This document shows positions 24,960 through 34,382 of a stretch of DNA of 64,000 nt, in pieces. The DNA is from Bdellovibrio sp. qaytius (GTDB taxonomy: Bacteria; Bdellovibrionota; Bdellovibrionia; Bdellovibrionales; Bdellovibrionaceae): the NCBI GenBank assembly GCA_004011035.1, contig CP025734.1, forward strand, positions 2,192,001 through 2,256,000. Reading direction: 5' to 3'. Under the pieces are notes generated by a model that made no database searches, was not told the DNA's origin, and saw only the letters and a program-made list of their open reading frames with translations. Position numbers and translations under genes: made by a program. Position 1 is the stretch's first letter; every line of letters begins with the position of its first letter.

Positions 24960-26348
24960 ATGTCAGACGATAATAAACCAAAAAATCCTAACGACGAAAA
25001 AGCGTTGGATTTTATCGAAAATGAAAATGATAGCAACACTGTTGATGAAAACAGTGCTGATTTTCTACGTTTGCATTGGTCACAGCTTCCTCAAGGCCAG
25101 AGCCACGATGCATTCTTTCGCTTATCTCGCACAGATGCTGAAGAAGTTTTTTTAGGTTTAACAGCTCAAGATCAATTTCCATTAATTAAAGAATGTACTT
25201 CATTAGAAAAACGCTCTTGGATCAGATTACTTGCGCCCGATGATGCGGCCGATTTAATTCAAGAAGAAGAAACTGACCATCGTGAAGATTGGTTGGGCCT
25301 ACTTGACCCGCAAACTAAACGCGAAGTGGGCGTGTTATTGGCTTATGCTGAAGACAACGCCGGTGGTATCATGTCATCGCGTTTCTTACGCTTACGTCCG
25401 CAAATGAACGTCGATGAAGCGATCAGCTACATCCGTTTACAGGCTAAAACTCAGGTTGAAACTATTTACTATGCTTACGTCCTAACGACAGATCAAAAGT
25501 TATTAGGTGTTGTCTCATTTCGAGAATTGTTTGCATCAGCTCCACAGAAAAAAGTGGATGAGATCATGCATACCGATATCGTTCGTGTACCGGTGGATAT
25601 GGATCAAGAGCAAATCGGTCAGATCTTTAGCCAAAATAATTTAATGGCCCTACCCGTTGTTGATGCCGACGAAAAAATGATTGGTATCGTAACATTCGAT
25701 GACGTGGCCGAAGTTATTCAAGAAGAAGCGACTGAAGATATTCATAAGTTAGCCGGTATGGAGAGCTTAGATGCTCCGTACTTACAAATTTCATTTGGCG
25801 ACATGTTAAAAAAACGCGCTGGATGGTTAGTTGTCCTCTTAGTCGGTGAAATGTTCACCGCAACTGCGCTTGGATATTACGAAGATGAAATGAAACGTGC
25901 TGTTGTATTATCAATGTTCTTACCGTTAATTATTTCATCGGGTGGTAACTCGGGTTCGCAAGCTTCTACACTAGTTATTCGTGCAATGGCCTTAGGCGAA
26001 GTGCGTATCAAAGACTGGTGGCGCGTTCTAGTCCGCGAAGTTTCAACGGGCTTATGCTTAGGTGGAATTTTAGGTATTATTGCGTTAGTGCGTATTTATT
26101 TATGGCCGTGGCGCGAACAAATGTATGGTCCGCACTACGCTTACATCGCAGTGACTGTGGCTGCATCAATCATCGGTTGCGTTCTTTGGGGAACAATCTC
26201 TGGTTCGATGTTACCGTTTATTTTACGCAAATGTAAACTTGATCCCGCATCAGCTTCTGCGCCTGCAGTTGCTACGATCGTGGATGTGACAGGCTTAATT
26301 ATTTATTTCACAATGGCGAACTTAATTCTTAAAGGCATCTTGCTGTAA
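24960..26348 (+). CDS. mgtE: MgtE magnesium transporter
   Basis: The protein has 462 residues. An acidic N-domain of MgtE repeats (~70-150), two CBS domains (~150-275) and a five-helix pore domain (~305-462) are in the usual order. Pore residues include SGGNSGSQAST, the selectivity region of the first pore helix. MgtE is a Mg2+ channel gated by cytoplasmic Mg2+ through its N and CBS domains. It begins 15 bases after the ABC genes. Together with corA (14717) it gives two Mg2+ routes. Confidence 0.93.
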   Translation: MSDDNKPKNPNDEKALDFIENENDSNTVDENSADFLRLHWSQLPQGQSHDAFFRLSRTDAEEVFLGLTAQDQFPLIKECTSLEKRSWIRLLAPDDAADLIQEEETDHREDWLGLLDPQTKREVGVLLAYAEDNAGGIMSSRFLRLRPQMNVDEAISYIRLQAKTQVETIYYAYVLTTDQKLLGVVSFRELFASAPQKKVDEIMHTDIVRVPVDMDQEQIGQIFSQNNLMALPVVDADEKMIGIVTFDDVAEVIQEEATEDIHKLAGMESLDAPYLQISFGDMLKKRAGWLVVLLVGEMFTATALGYYEDEMKRAVVLSMFLPLIISSGGNSGSQASTLVIRAMALGEVRIKDWWRVLVREVSTGLCLGGILGIIALVRIYLWPWREQMYGPHYAYIAVTVAASIIGCVLWGTISGSMLPFILRKCKLDPASASAPAVATIVDVTGLIIYFTMANLILKGILL

Positions 26349-26467
26349 ATTTTATCAAAAACATTTTAGGTTCGCGGCCGGCTGAGGCTGGCATTACGAA
26401 TGCTTAGTAGATGAGTGTGACTTCAGGGGATGACACACAGTTTTTTAGATCAACTAAGGGGATTTAA

Positions 26468-27256
26468 ATGTTAACGAAACCACAAAATGCGGCCTCACAA
26501 GATAAAAATTACTTTTTAGCACTGTCACCAATCATCGTGGTCATGCTTATGGGCTGCAATACAAAATCTCATGCGATGTCGATGGGTCCTTATATAGATT
26601 TACAAAATCAAACATGGAGCTACAATGAATCAACAAGCGAAACTACTAAATCCGCTGAAGATAAAAAAATCGACGCCGGTAGTGATCAAGATCATCAAGA
26701 CAATATTCGTGAAGCCATCCCGTTATGGGAGAGCAAGTCACTCAATAAAAAATCCTGGAGTGAGCACGTCTACAGAGAGTTACCAACACTAGGCCCTGAT
26801 TTATTAACTGCACATCCAACGGATGCAAAAATTTTCTGTCCGAATTATAAAAATTTATCAGAATCAGAACGAAAACAATTTTGGGCTTTTTTTATTTCAA
26901 GCATGGTTAAATTCGAAAGTAATTTTGACCCGAATGAATCCTACACCGAAAGCTTTAAAGACAATCGCAATAAATATGTCGTTAGCCGTGGGTTATTACA
27001 AATATCGATTGAAAGCAGTAAAGCTTATCGTTGTGGTTTTACCAGCGAGCGCGAACTGCACAACCCGACTAAAAATCTAAGCTGTGGTATTAAAATATTA
27101 AATCACTGGATGAAAAAAGATCAGCGTATCGCAAGCCGTTTGGGATTAAGCTGGAAAGGTGGCGCAAGATACTGGTCGGTGCTTCGCCAAAGTCGTAAGA
27201 CATCTTACCAATCAATTGTTAAGTGGTCTAACGACTTACCGTTTTGCAAATTGTAA
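26468..27256 (+). CDS. lytic transglycosylase-like (SLT domain) lipoprotein
   Basis: The protein has 262 residues. The N-terminus has a hydrophobic stretch ending in a lipobox-like LMGC (~31). A polar linker follows, and the SLT/lysozyme-like domain begins near residue 135. The catalytic glutamate is in MVKFESNFDP and the second motif is SRGLLQIS. Such enzymes cleave the MurNAc-GlcNAc bond of peptidoglycan. In a predator it could act on self or prey wall. Cysteines at CPNY, RCGF, SCGI and PFCKL suggest disulfides. It converges with the subtilase gene two bases away. Confidence 0.8.
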   Translation: MLTKPQNAASQDKNYFLALSPIIVVMLMGCNTKSHAMSMGPYIDLQNQTWSYNESTSETTKSAEDKKIDAGSDQDHQDNIREAIPLWESKSLNKKSWSEHVYRELPTLGPDLLTAHPTDAKIFCPNYKNLSESERKQFWAFFISSMVKFESNFDPNESYTESFKDNRNKYVVSRGLLQISIESSKAYRCGFTSERELHNPTKNLSCGIKILNHWMKKDQRIASRLGLSWKGGARYWSVLRQSRKTSYQSIVKWSNDLPFCKL

Positions 27257-27258
27257 TA

Positions 27259-29193
27259 TTATGAGGTGGGTACAAGGCCTCGAGTTAAGCCTTGTACTTG
27301 TGTTTTTAAATTATCAGTGATGTTTAAGAATTTCACACCGAAAGAATTAAGTTCGCTTGACCAAACAATTTCGCCTTCGACTTCTTCATGAACATCTGCA
27401 ATTTTTAATTTAATTTTCTGACCTTTTTCAAACTGCTGTTCAGATTTAAATGACAATCCACCCACAGCTAATGTTTGTGAAGCGGCATTAACAACTTGAT
27501 CACCAATTTGAATCATTACATCTTTAGCCACACTGAAACGTTCGTACTGACGTAATGAATGTGGTTTAACTTGTTTACGACGTAAACCAAACGCAATACC
27601 TAATGGCAATAACATCATCGCTCCAAACAATAAAGCTTGGCCCATTTGACCACCACTTGGCGGACCTTGATTAAATTCTTCACCTATGGCTTTAACCATA
27701 CCACAACCACCAGGCGCAGCGGCTCCGCCACCTGAGGCTTGAGAACTTGAATCAGTTTTATAAACCGGAGAATAAGTTGGCGACCATGCCGAAGCCGACA
27801 CTTGCGATTGGGCATTCTGCATAACTTTAAGAGCATTCACACGCCCGCCCGTTTGCGAATAACCACTTAGATCAGATGAAATATCGACCGAAGACATCAG
27901 AAGGCTTCTGATTTGATAAGCAGATAATTGCGGAGCTTCACGTATCGCAAGAGCTGCAATACCTGCAACGATCGGCGACGCCATTGAAGTGCCGCGCATT
28001 AAACGAATACAATAGTTATATAAATTATTTGCGTTAGCACATTGGCTGCCCGGAATCGTACTCATTGTATCTGTTCCTGGAGCAAAAATATTTACATATG
28101 TTGAACTGTAATTAGAAAAACTAGCACGACGATCAGAAGCTGTTGAAGCTCCTACAGTTAAATTACTTGGAGTATCGAAGTTTGCTGGATAAGTTGGTGA
28201 AGAATTTAAATTATCATTAGAGTTACCAGCTGCAGTCACTAAAACCACATCATGATCATAGGCATATTTATAAGCGTCTAATAATGCGCGTGAGTAACTT
28301 CCGCCACCCCATGAATTATTAATAACTTTTGCACCGTTGTTGACTGCATAGTAGATCGCATTAATTGCGTTAGCCGTTGAACCTGAACCAGATCCATTTA
28401 AAAATTTAAGCGGCATGATTCTAACTTTTGATTCTCTGACCGGAACCTGCCAAATATCTTGGCCAGTACCTAAGATTAAACCTGACACATGTGTACCATG
28501 ATCAGCGTCATCATACATATTTGGTGAATTATCGACGAAATTCCAACCGTTCACATCATCGATGTAACCATTGCCATCATCATCAACGCCTGGAAGACCA
28601 TTTAATTCAGCTAAATTTTGATAAACAGCATTTGAATCAGCAAAAACCGCATGGTGAATATCAAGACCCGTATCAACCACGGCAACAATAGTTTTAGTTG
28701 CAGATGCTGGAAGTTTTTCGATCGCCCATGATTCTGTAACTTGCATTGGCGCATACGACTGAGAATAAGTGTCTGTCGCAGAAGCCGGAGCCCCCATGGC
28801 GCCAACTGATTGTGAATTTTGTTGATAACCAGGATCTAAACTTAAAATGTAATTTGGTTCGATGTATTCAACTTCTGGATTTACTTTTAAAGCTTGAAGA
28901 TTTGTCGGACTTACGTCGCTGATATGCAGCAACCCTGCAGCTTCAATTTTAACTTGAATATTAATACCTTTAAAAGCTGATAGAATGCGTTCACCTTTTA
29001 GGGCCGCTAATTTGTTGGCGGCAGCCATGCTCGCCACACCACTTTTACCTGATAAACGAACAGAAGCCGTTTGAGGTTTAAATTTAATGATATATTCACC
29101 AGAAATAGCCGCATCGTCTGCATGCACGACCTGCGATAAGAAAATGAATGCTAATGCTGTAAAAAGCCAACGTACTTTATTTAATACCAACAT
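27259..29193 (-). CDS. subtilisin-like serine protease fused to a C-terminal PilZ domain
   Basis: The protein has 644 residues. Residues 1-25 are a signal peptide and ~30-118 an inhibitor I9-type propeptide. The S8 catalytic domain follows with D174 (VVDTGLD), H232 (DHGTHVSG), N324 (oxyanion) and S403 (GTSMASP). A Ser/Gly linker contains GGCG (495-498). A transmembrane helix spans ~516-537 and ends in RRK. Residues ~545-640 are PilZ, with R548-x3-R552 kept but the D/N-x-S-x2-G motif changed to T-L-A-V-G-G. Topology predicts the protease outside and the PilZ domain in the cytoplasm, so c-di-GMP could control proteolysis. The architecture is uncommon. Confidence 0.88.
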   Translation of the reverse strand: MLVLNKVRWLFTALAFIFLSQVVHADDAAISGEYIIKFKPQTASVRLSGKSGVASMAAANKLAALKGERILSAFKGINIQVKIEAAGLLHISDVSPTNLQALKVNPEVEYIEPNYILSLDPGYQQNSQSVGAMGAPASATDTYSQSYAPMQVTESWAIEKLPASATKTIVAVVDTGLDIHHAVFADSNAVYQNLAELNGLPGVDDDGNGYIDDVNGWNFVDNSPNMYDDADHGTHVSGLILGTGQDIWQVPVRESKVRIMPLKFLNGSGSGSTANAINAIYYAVNNGAKVINNSWGGGSYSRALLDAYKYAYDHDVVLVTAAGNSNDNLNSSPTYPANFDTPSNLTVGASTASDRRASFSNYSSTYVNIFAPGTDTMSTIPGSQCANANNLYNYCIRLMRGTSMASPIVAGIAALAIREAPQLSAYQIRSLLMSSVDISSDLSGYSQTGGRVNALKVMQNAQSQVSASAWSPTYSPVYKTDSSSQASGGGAAAPGGCGMVKAIGEEFNQGPPSGGQMGQALLFGAMMLLPLGIAFGLRRKQVKPHSLRQYERFSVAKDVMIQIGDQVVNAASQTLAVGGLSFKSEQQFEKGQKIKLKIADVHEEVEGEIVWSSELNSFGVKFLNITDNLKTQVQGLTRGLVPTS

Positions 29194-29268
29194 ACTTAGA
29201 TTATCGTCTGGTTAGACCTTAATCTAAAGTCTAAGGCGTTTAAGTCTCACTATAAGACAATAAAGTCG

Positions 29269-29296
29269 TTGTCGATCTAGGTGATATGTTTATAAA
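29269..29296 (+). promoter_or_regulatory. candidate promoter for the DUF502 gene
   Basis: TTGTCG, 16 bases, then TATAAA, ending 10 bases before the ATG at 29307. A start site near 29303 would give an almost leaderless mRNA, in keeping with the lack of a ribosome-binding site. Confidence 0.4.
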
Positions 29297-29306
29297 ATAG
29301 AATTAT

Positions 29307-29903
29307 ATGTCTCGATTACAGAAAATCTTCATTAGTGGTTTGGTCGCTTTTTTACCCATAGCTTTATCGATTTATGTGCTCACTGTGGGTGTGGCTTTAA
29401 TCGAAAATTTATTTGGCCAATTTTTACGTCGCGCCCTACCTGAAGGAACCTACATTCCGGGTTTTGGTTTTTTAGCGACATTAGGTTTTATTTTATTACT
29501 TGGATTTTTAGTTGATAACTTTTTAACGGCGGCCTTTTTTCGCCGCATTCAAGAAAAGCTGCGCGAAGTTCCGCTAATTAAAATTATTTATTCACCGCTT
29601 CGCGATTTAATGAATCTTTTTGCCAAAGGCCAATCACAACACACCATGAAAAAAGTGGTGCTCGTGCACTTTACGAATTCACATTCTGTTTTAGGTTTAG
29701 TGACGCGCGAATCATTTGAAGATTTAGATTTAAAAGTATCAGCTGATCGAATCGCTGTTTATATCCCGATGAGTTACGGCCTTGGTGGCTATACAGTTTT
29801 AGTGAATAAATCGGACGTTGAATCTGTTGATATGCCGATTGAAAAAGCGATGAGTTTAGCTTTAACAGGTTGGATTAAAACTGACCCTGACAATCATAAA
29901 TAA
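29307..29903 (+). CDS. DUF502 family membrane protein
   Basis: The protein has 198 residues. Two transmembrane helices (~10-32 and ~52-72) are followed by a soluble C-terminal domain containing PLIKIIYSPLRDLM and IPMSYGLGGYTVLV, which match the DUF502 family (COG2928). The molecular function of the family is unknown. It is the first gene of a two-gene operon with the 29925 gene. No Shine-Dalgarno sequence is visible. Confidence 0.85.
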   Translation: MSRLQKIFISGLVAFLPIALSIYVLTVGVALIENLFGQFLRRALPEGTYIPGFGFLATLGFILLLGFLVDNFLTAAFFRRIQEKLREVPLIKIIYSPLRDLMNLFAKGQSQHTMKKVVLVHFTNSHSVLGLVTRESFEDLDLKVSADRIAVYIPMSYGLGGYTVLVNKSDVESVDMPIEKAMSLALTGWIKTDPDNHK

Positions 29904-29924
29904 GCTAAAGAAGAGGAAGCGTAA

Positions 29925-31322
29925 GTGAGCACACAAAGAACACAATCCATTTCTGAAAAAGCATTAGATATTAATTTAGATCCTGTCCGTTACGGTTCAT
30001 TTGCTGAAATCGGCGCTGGCCAAGAAGTGGCCCGTCAGTTTTTTCAAGCTGGTAAAGCTTCACAAACGATTGCTTTAACAATCTCAGCTTATGATATGAC
30101 CTTCAGTGATATCATTTACGGTAAAGAAAAATCAGGCCGTTATGTTTGCGAATCACGCGTTCATAAAATGTTAGACCGCGAATATGAAAAATTAGTTGAG
30201 CGCTTAGATTCTCGCGCTAAGAACACGGCCTTCTTTTCTTTTGCTGACACTGTGGCTACGGGTTCACAAGGTAAAAAGAATTCTCACGGCTGGATGGGTG
30301 TAAAGTTTCAACACAAACCAGGAGCACAGCCTTCTGAAGTTGTTTTACACATGCGTTTGCTTGATCGTCACCGTTTACAGCAGCAAGAAACGCTAAGCAT
30401 GTTAGGTGTAAACTTAATGCACTCTGCATTTTATAAAACGACAAACTCGCAAGAGTTTATTCCGAGTTTATTTGATAATTTAAAATTAGGCTCTATCGCT
30501 GTTGATGCAGTTCATTTTGCTGGTGAAGCTTTTAAAAAGTTTGATGAAGTCGCCATTAATTTATCGATGGTTGAATTAGGTTGGTCTGATGCAATCTTTA
30601 TTAATGCTGAAGGTAAAGTGCAAAACGCCAGTGATGCTTTATTCGGAAAAGATATTTTAGTTCAACGTGCATTTTATAATCCAGTCACGAACACTCACTT
30701 AGATGTGATGGATAAAGGCACTAAGCATTTTTCAAAAGAATTCGGAACAAAAGCTAGCGATGTGGTAAATATTTTTGAATTCACGATCAACAACCGCTTA
30801 AAGAACACAAAAATTTCGGTTGATGAAGCTCTTAAAAAAGTAAAAATGATTTCTTCTCTTAAAAAGCCAGTATTAGTGAGCAGCTTTTCATTGTTTTACA
30901 AATTGAAAGAGCACTTACGGGCTATGTCTGACAAGCCATTAGGTATTGTTATTGGTGCTACACACTTAGAGAAACTCTTTGATGAGAAGTTTTATTTTGA
31001 TTTACCCGGCGGAATTTTAGAAGGCATGGGTAAATTAGTTGATGATAAAACTCACCTTTACATTTACCCACATAAAACAGAGTTAATGTGTCTTCAGGTT
31101 AAAAGCTTTCGCCCAAAACCTGCGATTAAACATATTTACTCTCACCTGCTTGAGAATAATCTTATTCAAGACATCGCTGGCTGCGATGATATTCAAGAGT
31201 TCGTGCATTCAGACGACATCTTAAATCTAGTAAAGAAAAAAGATAATCGCTGGAAAAAACTTGTTCCTGAATCTGTTCAGTCGATCTGGATGGAACAAGT
31301 TAAAACCGAAGCGCGCAAATAA
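29925..31322 (+). CDS. conserved cytoplasmic protein of unknown function
   Basis: The protein has 465 residues with a GTG start at 29925 and GAGGAAG upstream. No signal peptide or membrane helix is present. The N-terminal block (YGSFAEIGAGQEVARQFFQA, ISAYDMTFSDIIYG) looks highly conserved and resembles a bacterial family often given inconsistent automatic names. I cannot assign an activity. It forms an operon with the DUF502 gene. Its TAA stop abuts the stop of the convergent pepA (TAATTA, 31320-31325). Confidence 0.6.
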   Translation: MSTQRTQSISEKALDINLDPVRYGSFAEIGAGQEVARQFFQAGKASQTIALTISAYDMTFSDIIYGKEKSGRYVCESRVHKMLDREYEKLVERLDSRAKNTAFFSFADTVATGSQGKKNSHGWMGVKFQHKPGAQPSEVVLHMRLLDRHRLQQQETLSMLGVNLMHSAFYKTTNSQEFIPSLFDNLKLGSIAVDAVHFAGEAFKKFDEVAINLSMVELGWSDAIFINAEGKVQNASDALFGKDILVQRAFYNPVTNTHLDVMDKGTKHFSKEFGTKASDVVNIFEFTINNRLKNTKISVDEALKKVKMISSLKKPVLVSSFSLFYKLKEHLRAMSDKPLGIVIGATHLEKLFDEKFYFDLPGGILEGMGKLVDDKTHLYIYPHKTELMCLQVKSFRPKPAIKHIYSHLLENNLIQDIAGCDDIQEFVHSDDILNLVKKKDNRWKKLVPESVQSIWMEQVKTEARK

Positions 31323-32858
31323 TTAAACTGATTCAAGCCACTCGATAACAGATTGCACCGGTTGACCCGTTGCTGATCCGCCCGAAAGCGCGCCAGTTGA
31401 TTTATCTGTCCAGCAGTACACATCTAAATGCGCCCACTTTTTACCGTTGGCAAATTTTTGTAAGAATAACGCTGCAGTGATCGCTCCACCGAAACCGCCA
31501 CCTGAATTTTTAAAATCAGCGAATTGAGAACCCAGATCGCCCCACATTTTTTGAATTAAAGGCATTCTCCAGTTTGGTTCACCCGAACGTTGACCGGCGG
31601 CTACAATTTGGTTTGCTAATTTATCATCGTTAGAAAATAAACCCGCGGTGTCACCACCCAGAGCCACTTTGATTGCGCCTGTTAAGGTCGCGATATCGAT
31701 TAAATATTCTGGCTCATCGGCACCGGTTTTTTTAGCAGCGACATCCATCACATCTGATAATACTAAACGACCTTCAGCATCGGTGTTGTCGATTTCAACT
31801 AAAAACCCGGCGCGAGATTTATAAACATCACCTGGGCGCATTGAAAAACCATCCACTGAATTTTCAGCTAGCGCTAAATAGAAATCACAAGGTCTATCAT
31901 AACCAGAACTATCAGCCCAAAATGCTAATGCAAATACAGCAGCTGCTCCGCCCATATCTTTTTTCATCATACGCATAGCTGCAGATGGTTTAATATCTAA
32001 ACCGCCTGTATCGAAAGTAACACCTTTACCAACGAATGCGATTGGTTTTTTATTTTTTGCATTGGCCTTTGCTTTCGGACGATATTTAAAATGCACCATT
32101 CTTGGCGCCGTCGGAGAACCTGCACCAGTGGCTATAAGTAAGCCCATACCTTCGGCTTCACATTTTTTTTCATCCCACACGATGATTTCAGTATTATTTG
32201 AAAATGGTAAATCAAAAGCCAATTGTTCAACCGTTGCTGGGTTCACAATATTTGGCGGCAGATTTGTTAAATGACGAGCGATTTGCACAGCTGAAACTTT
32301 TTGTAGAGCTGCCGTTAAGTTTTCAGATTTAATATTTAATTGAACGTTTAACGGCTCAGCTTTAACAGCGCTTAATTTTAAATGATTGATAAACACATAA
32401 CTTGCGAGTTCCATTCCCACAACGGCGCCTTCAGTTACTTCTGGCGTAGCCCCTTGAAAATAAATAGAAACACTTTTTAATTTTAAAGCGCGCACTTGAT
32501 TTAAAACAGTTCCGAATTGATCACGCGCAAAAGCGTAACCTGATTCGTTTAAAATACCGCTATGGTCAGTGTTTGTTGGTGCTGATTCAAAAACAATCCA
32601 CACTGGACCATTGCGACCAATAAAGTGGATATTTTTTTTGTCAGATTTTTTTAATTCATCGATTTGAAAGTCTAAAGCATGTGTTTCAACTAAAGCTTCG
32701 ATATTTTTTTGCTTGTTTTTAGCTTCTTTTGCGCCAAAAAAATAAATGATGGCATCACATTCAGATAATTTGTTGAAATTAGCTACTGGACTGTAGTTAA
32801 TCAGGGGCGCCAAGAGTGCGCTAAACGAGTTTTTGGTTTTTGGGGTAGTTTTTTTCAT
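31323..32858 (-). CDS. pepA: leucyl aminopeptidase (M17 family)
   Basis: The protein has 511 residues. The C-terminal catalytic half carries the two-metal M17 motifs: VGKGVTFDTGGLDIKP (Lys and Asp ligands), MKKDMGGAAAV, and the family signature NTDAEGRL with the catalytic Arg. It cleaves N-terminal residues, preferentially Leu, from peptides in the cytoplasm as a hexamer. With pepN and the pyroglutamyl peptidase it gives the window a strong peptide-digestion capacity. Confidence 0.92.
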   Translation of the reverse strand: MKKTTPKTKNSFSALLAPLINYSPVANFNKLSECDAIIYFFGAKEAKNKQKNIEALVETHALDFQIDELKKSDKKNIHFIGRNGPVWIVFESAPTNTDHSGILNESGYAFARDQFGTVLNQVRALKLKSVSIYFQGATPEVTEGAVVGMELASYVFINHLKLSAVKAEPLNVQLNIKSENLTAALQKVSAVQIARHLTNLPPNIVNPATVEQLAFDLPFSNNTEIIVWDEKKCEAEGMGLLIATGAGSPTAPRMVHFKYRPKAKANAKNKKPIAFVGKGVTFDTGGLDIKPSAAMRMMKKDMGGAAAVFALAFWADSSGYDRPCDFYLALAENSVDGFSMRPGDVYKSRAGFLVEIDNTDAEGRLVLSDVMDVAAKKTGADEPEYLIDIATLTGAIKVALGGDTAGLFSNDDKLANQIVAAGQRSGEPNWRMPLIQKMWGDLGSQFADFKNSGGGFGGAITAALFLQKFANGKKWAHLDVYCWTDKSTGALSGGSATGQPVQSVIEWLESV

Positions 32859-32913
32859 TCAATTCTCCGATAGCACTACACTTTACTCGCTCGTCTGTTA
32901 AAATCAATGCCAG

Positions 32914-33924
32914 ATGCTTAATTCTGTGAATCTTAAATTTTGTTTATTCAACGTTGAAAACCTGTTTTTGCTTTTCGACCATCCCGTTCCGAAAAACTTC
33001 GAAAAGATGGAAGAAGCACAATGGCAAAAACTATCGACTTCGATATACGAGAACAAACCCCTTTTTAAATTGCAGCATTTAGCGCGCACAATTAAAGACG
33101 CAAACGCTGACATCGTTATGCTCTGTGAAGTGGGCGGTATCGAGTCTTTAAAGAACTTCAATACGCTGTTTTTAAATGGCGAGTATTCTCCGATTTTAAT
33201 TGAAGGCAATTCAGACCGTAACATCGATGTTGGCTATTTAATTCGCAAAAATCAGAATTTTTACTTCGATCTTTTAACTCACAAAAATCGTGATCTGAAT
33301 TTTTTATACCCTCACGAGATTAAATCTAAACACACCAATTACCCTGTGAAAGTCACTAGCCATAAGCTTTCTCGCGACTGCGCCGAGCTTAGATTGTTTA
33401 CTCGTGAAATCGAAAAACCATTTTTGATCGTTTTACTGACACATTTAAAATCTCCTCTCGATCCTGAACGAATTGATCCTAACGGAACAGAGCGACGTAC
33501 CGCAGAATTAAAGACATGTTTAGAAATTTACACAGAGCTCTCTCAGCAGTTTGCCGACTGCCCGATTATCTTCGCGGGAGACTTCAACGGACAAGCCAGC
33601 AGCACCAATACAGATCGTGAATTTGTGCACTTACATCAGACAACCAAGCTTAAAGATATATTCGAGCTCGCGAATGTAAGTAGCGAAAACCGCTACACTT
33701 TTTATCAAGTTCGCTCTGGATTACGCTCTGACGGACGTCAAATTGATTACTGCTTTATCGATGATAAATTTAAACATTTATTGAACACTTCAAGCGTTGC
33801 AGTTGCTGATTTTAAAGATGAATTCGGTAGCCCCCTAAAGAAGCCTGAGACCTTAGATCAAAAGATGTCACTGCCCTCAGATCATTACCCCATCGTTTTT
33901 ACTCTTGATAACGTAAAACTTTAA
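32914..33924 (+). CDS. endonuclease/exonuclease/phosphatase family protein
   Basis: The protein has 336 residues. The metal and catalytic motifs of the DNase I/EEP fold are in order: FNVENLF (Asn), MLCEVGG (Glu), FAGDFNGQ (Asp/Asn) and SDHYPIVF (Asp/His) at the end. EEP proteins cleave phosphodiester bonds in DNA, RNA or phosphoinositides. There is no signal peptide, so it is probably cytoplasmic. Substrate cannot be told. Confidence 0.82.
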   Translation: MLNSVNLKFCLFNVENLFLLFDHPVPKNFEKMEEAQWQKLSTSIYENKPLFKLQHLARTIKDANADIVMLCEVGGIESLKNFNTLFLNGEYSPILIEGNSDRNIDVGYLIRKNQNFYFDLLTHKNRDLNFLYPHEIKSKHTNYPVKVTSHKLSRDCAELRLFTREIEKPFLIVLLTHLKSPLDPERIDPNGTERRTAELKTCLEIYTELSQQFADCPIIFAGDFNGQASSTNTDREFVHLHQTTKLKDIFELANVSSENRYTFYQVRSGLRSDGRQIDYCFIDDKFKHLLNTSSVAVADFKDEFGSPLKKPETLDQKMSLPSDHYPIVFTLDNVKL

Positions 33925-33972
33925 TGTGAGCATTAACTCTAAATACGGATTATATAGGGATCAGAGGGGATA

Positions 33973-34365
33973 ATGAGCCTTAAAAAAATACCGCTTCACG
34001 CGAATTTTCAAGTTAGTGCTTTGAGTGTTTATGTTGCGAACGAATCGCAGCCAGATAAACGCTTACATCTATTTGCTTACAAAGTTTCAATTAAAAACAC
34101 TGGATCTTCTCCCGCTCAATTAGTTTCACGTCATTGGACTATTACTGATGGCTTAGGCCACCAAGAAGAAGTTCGCGGACCAGGCGTTGTTGGTTTACAA
34201 CCTCGCATTATGCCAGCTCAAGTTTTTGAATACGAAAGCGCATGCCCACTGACAACAAGTTCAGGCAGCATGAAAGGCACATTTCAATTTATGTCTGATG
34301 AAGGCGAACCGTTCAACGTAGAAATTCCTGAATTCTACTTAATCGCGCCACAGGCCGTACACTAA
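33973..34365 (+). CDS. apaG: ApaG family protein
   Basis: The protein has 130 residues with the ApaG beta-sandwich pattern: FAYKVSIKNTGSSPAQL, SRHWTITDGLG, VRGPGVVGLQP, and the middle GxFxF segment. ApaG is a fibronectin-III-like domain protein linked to Co2+/Mg2+ tolerance; the mechanism is unclear. A strong AGAGGGG ribosome-binding site precedes the ATG. It converges with pcp. Confidence 0.9.
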   Translation: MSLKKIPLHANFQVSALSVYVANESQPDKRLHLFAYKVSIKNTGSSPAQLVSRHWTITDGLGHQEEVRGPGVVGLQPRIMPAQVFEYESACPLTTSSGSMKGTFQFMSDEGEPFNVEIPEFYLIAPQAVH

Positions 34366-34382
34366 TAATTTAAATTTAATAA

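Noticed and set aside
29925-31322. TonB-dependent receptor or nucleotidyltransferase for the 465-residue protein
   Set aside because: There is no signal peptide, barrel pattern or nucleotidyltransferase motif, so no function is assigned.
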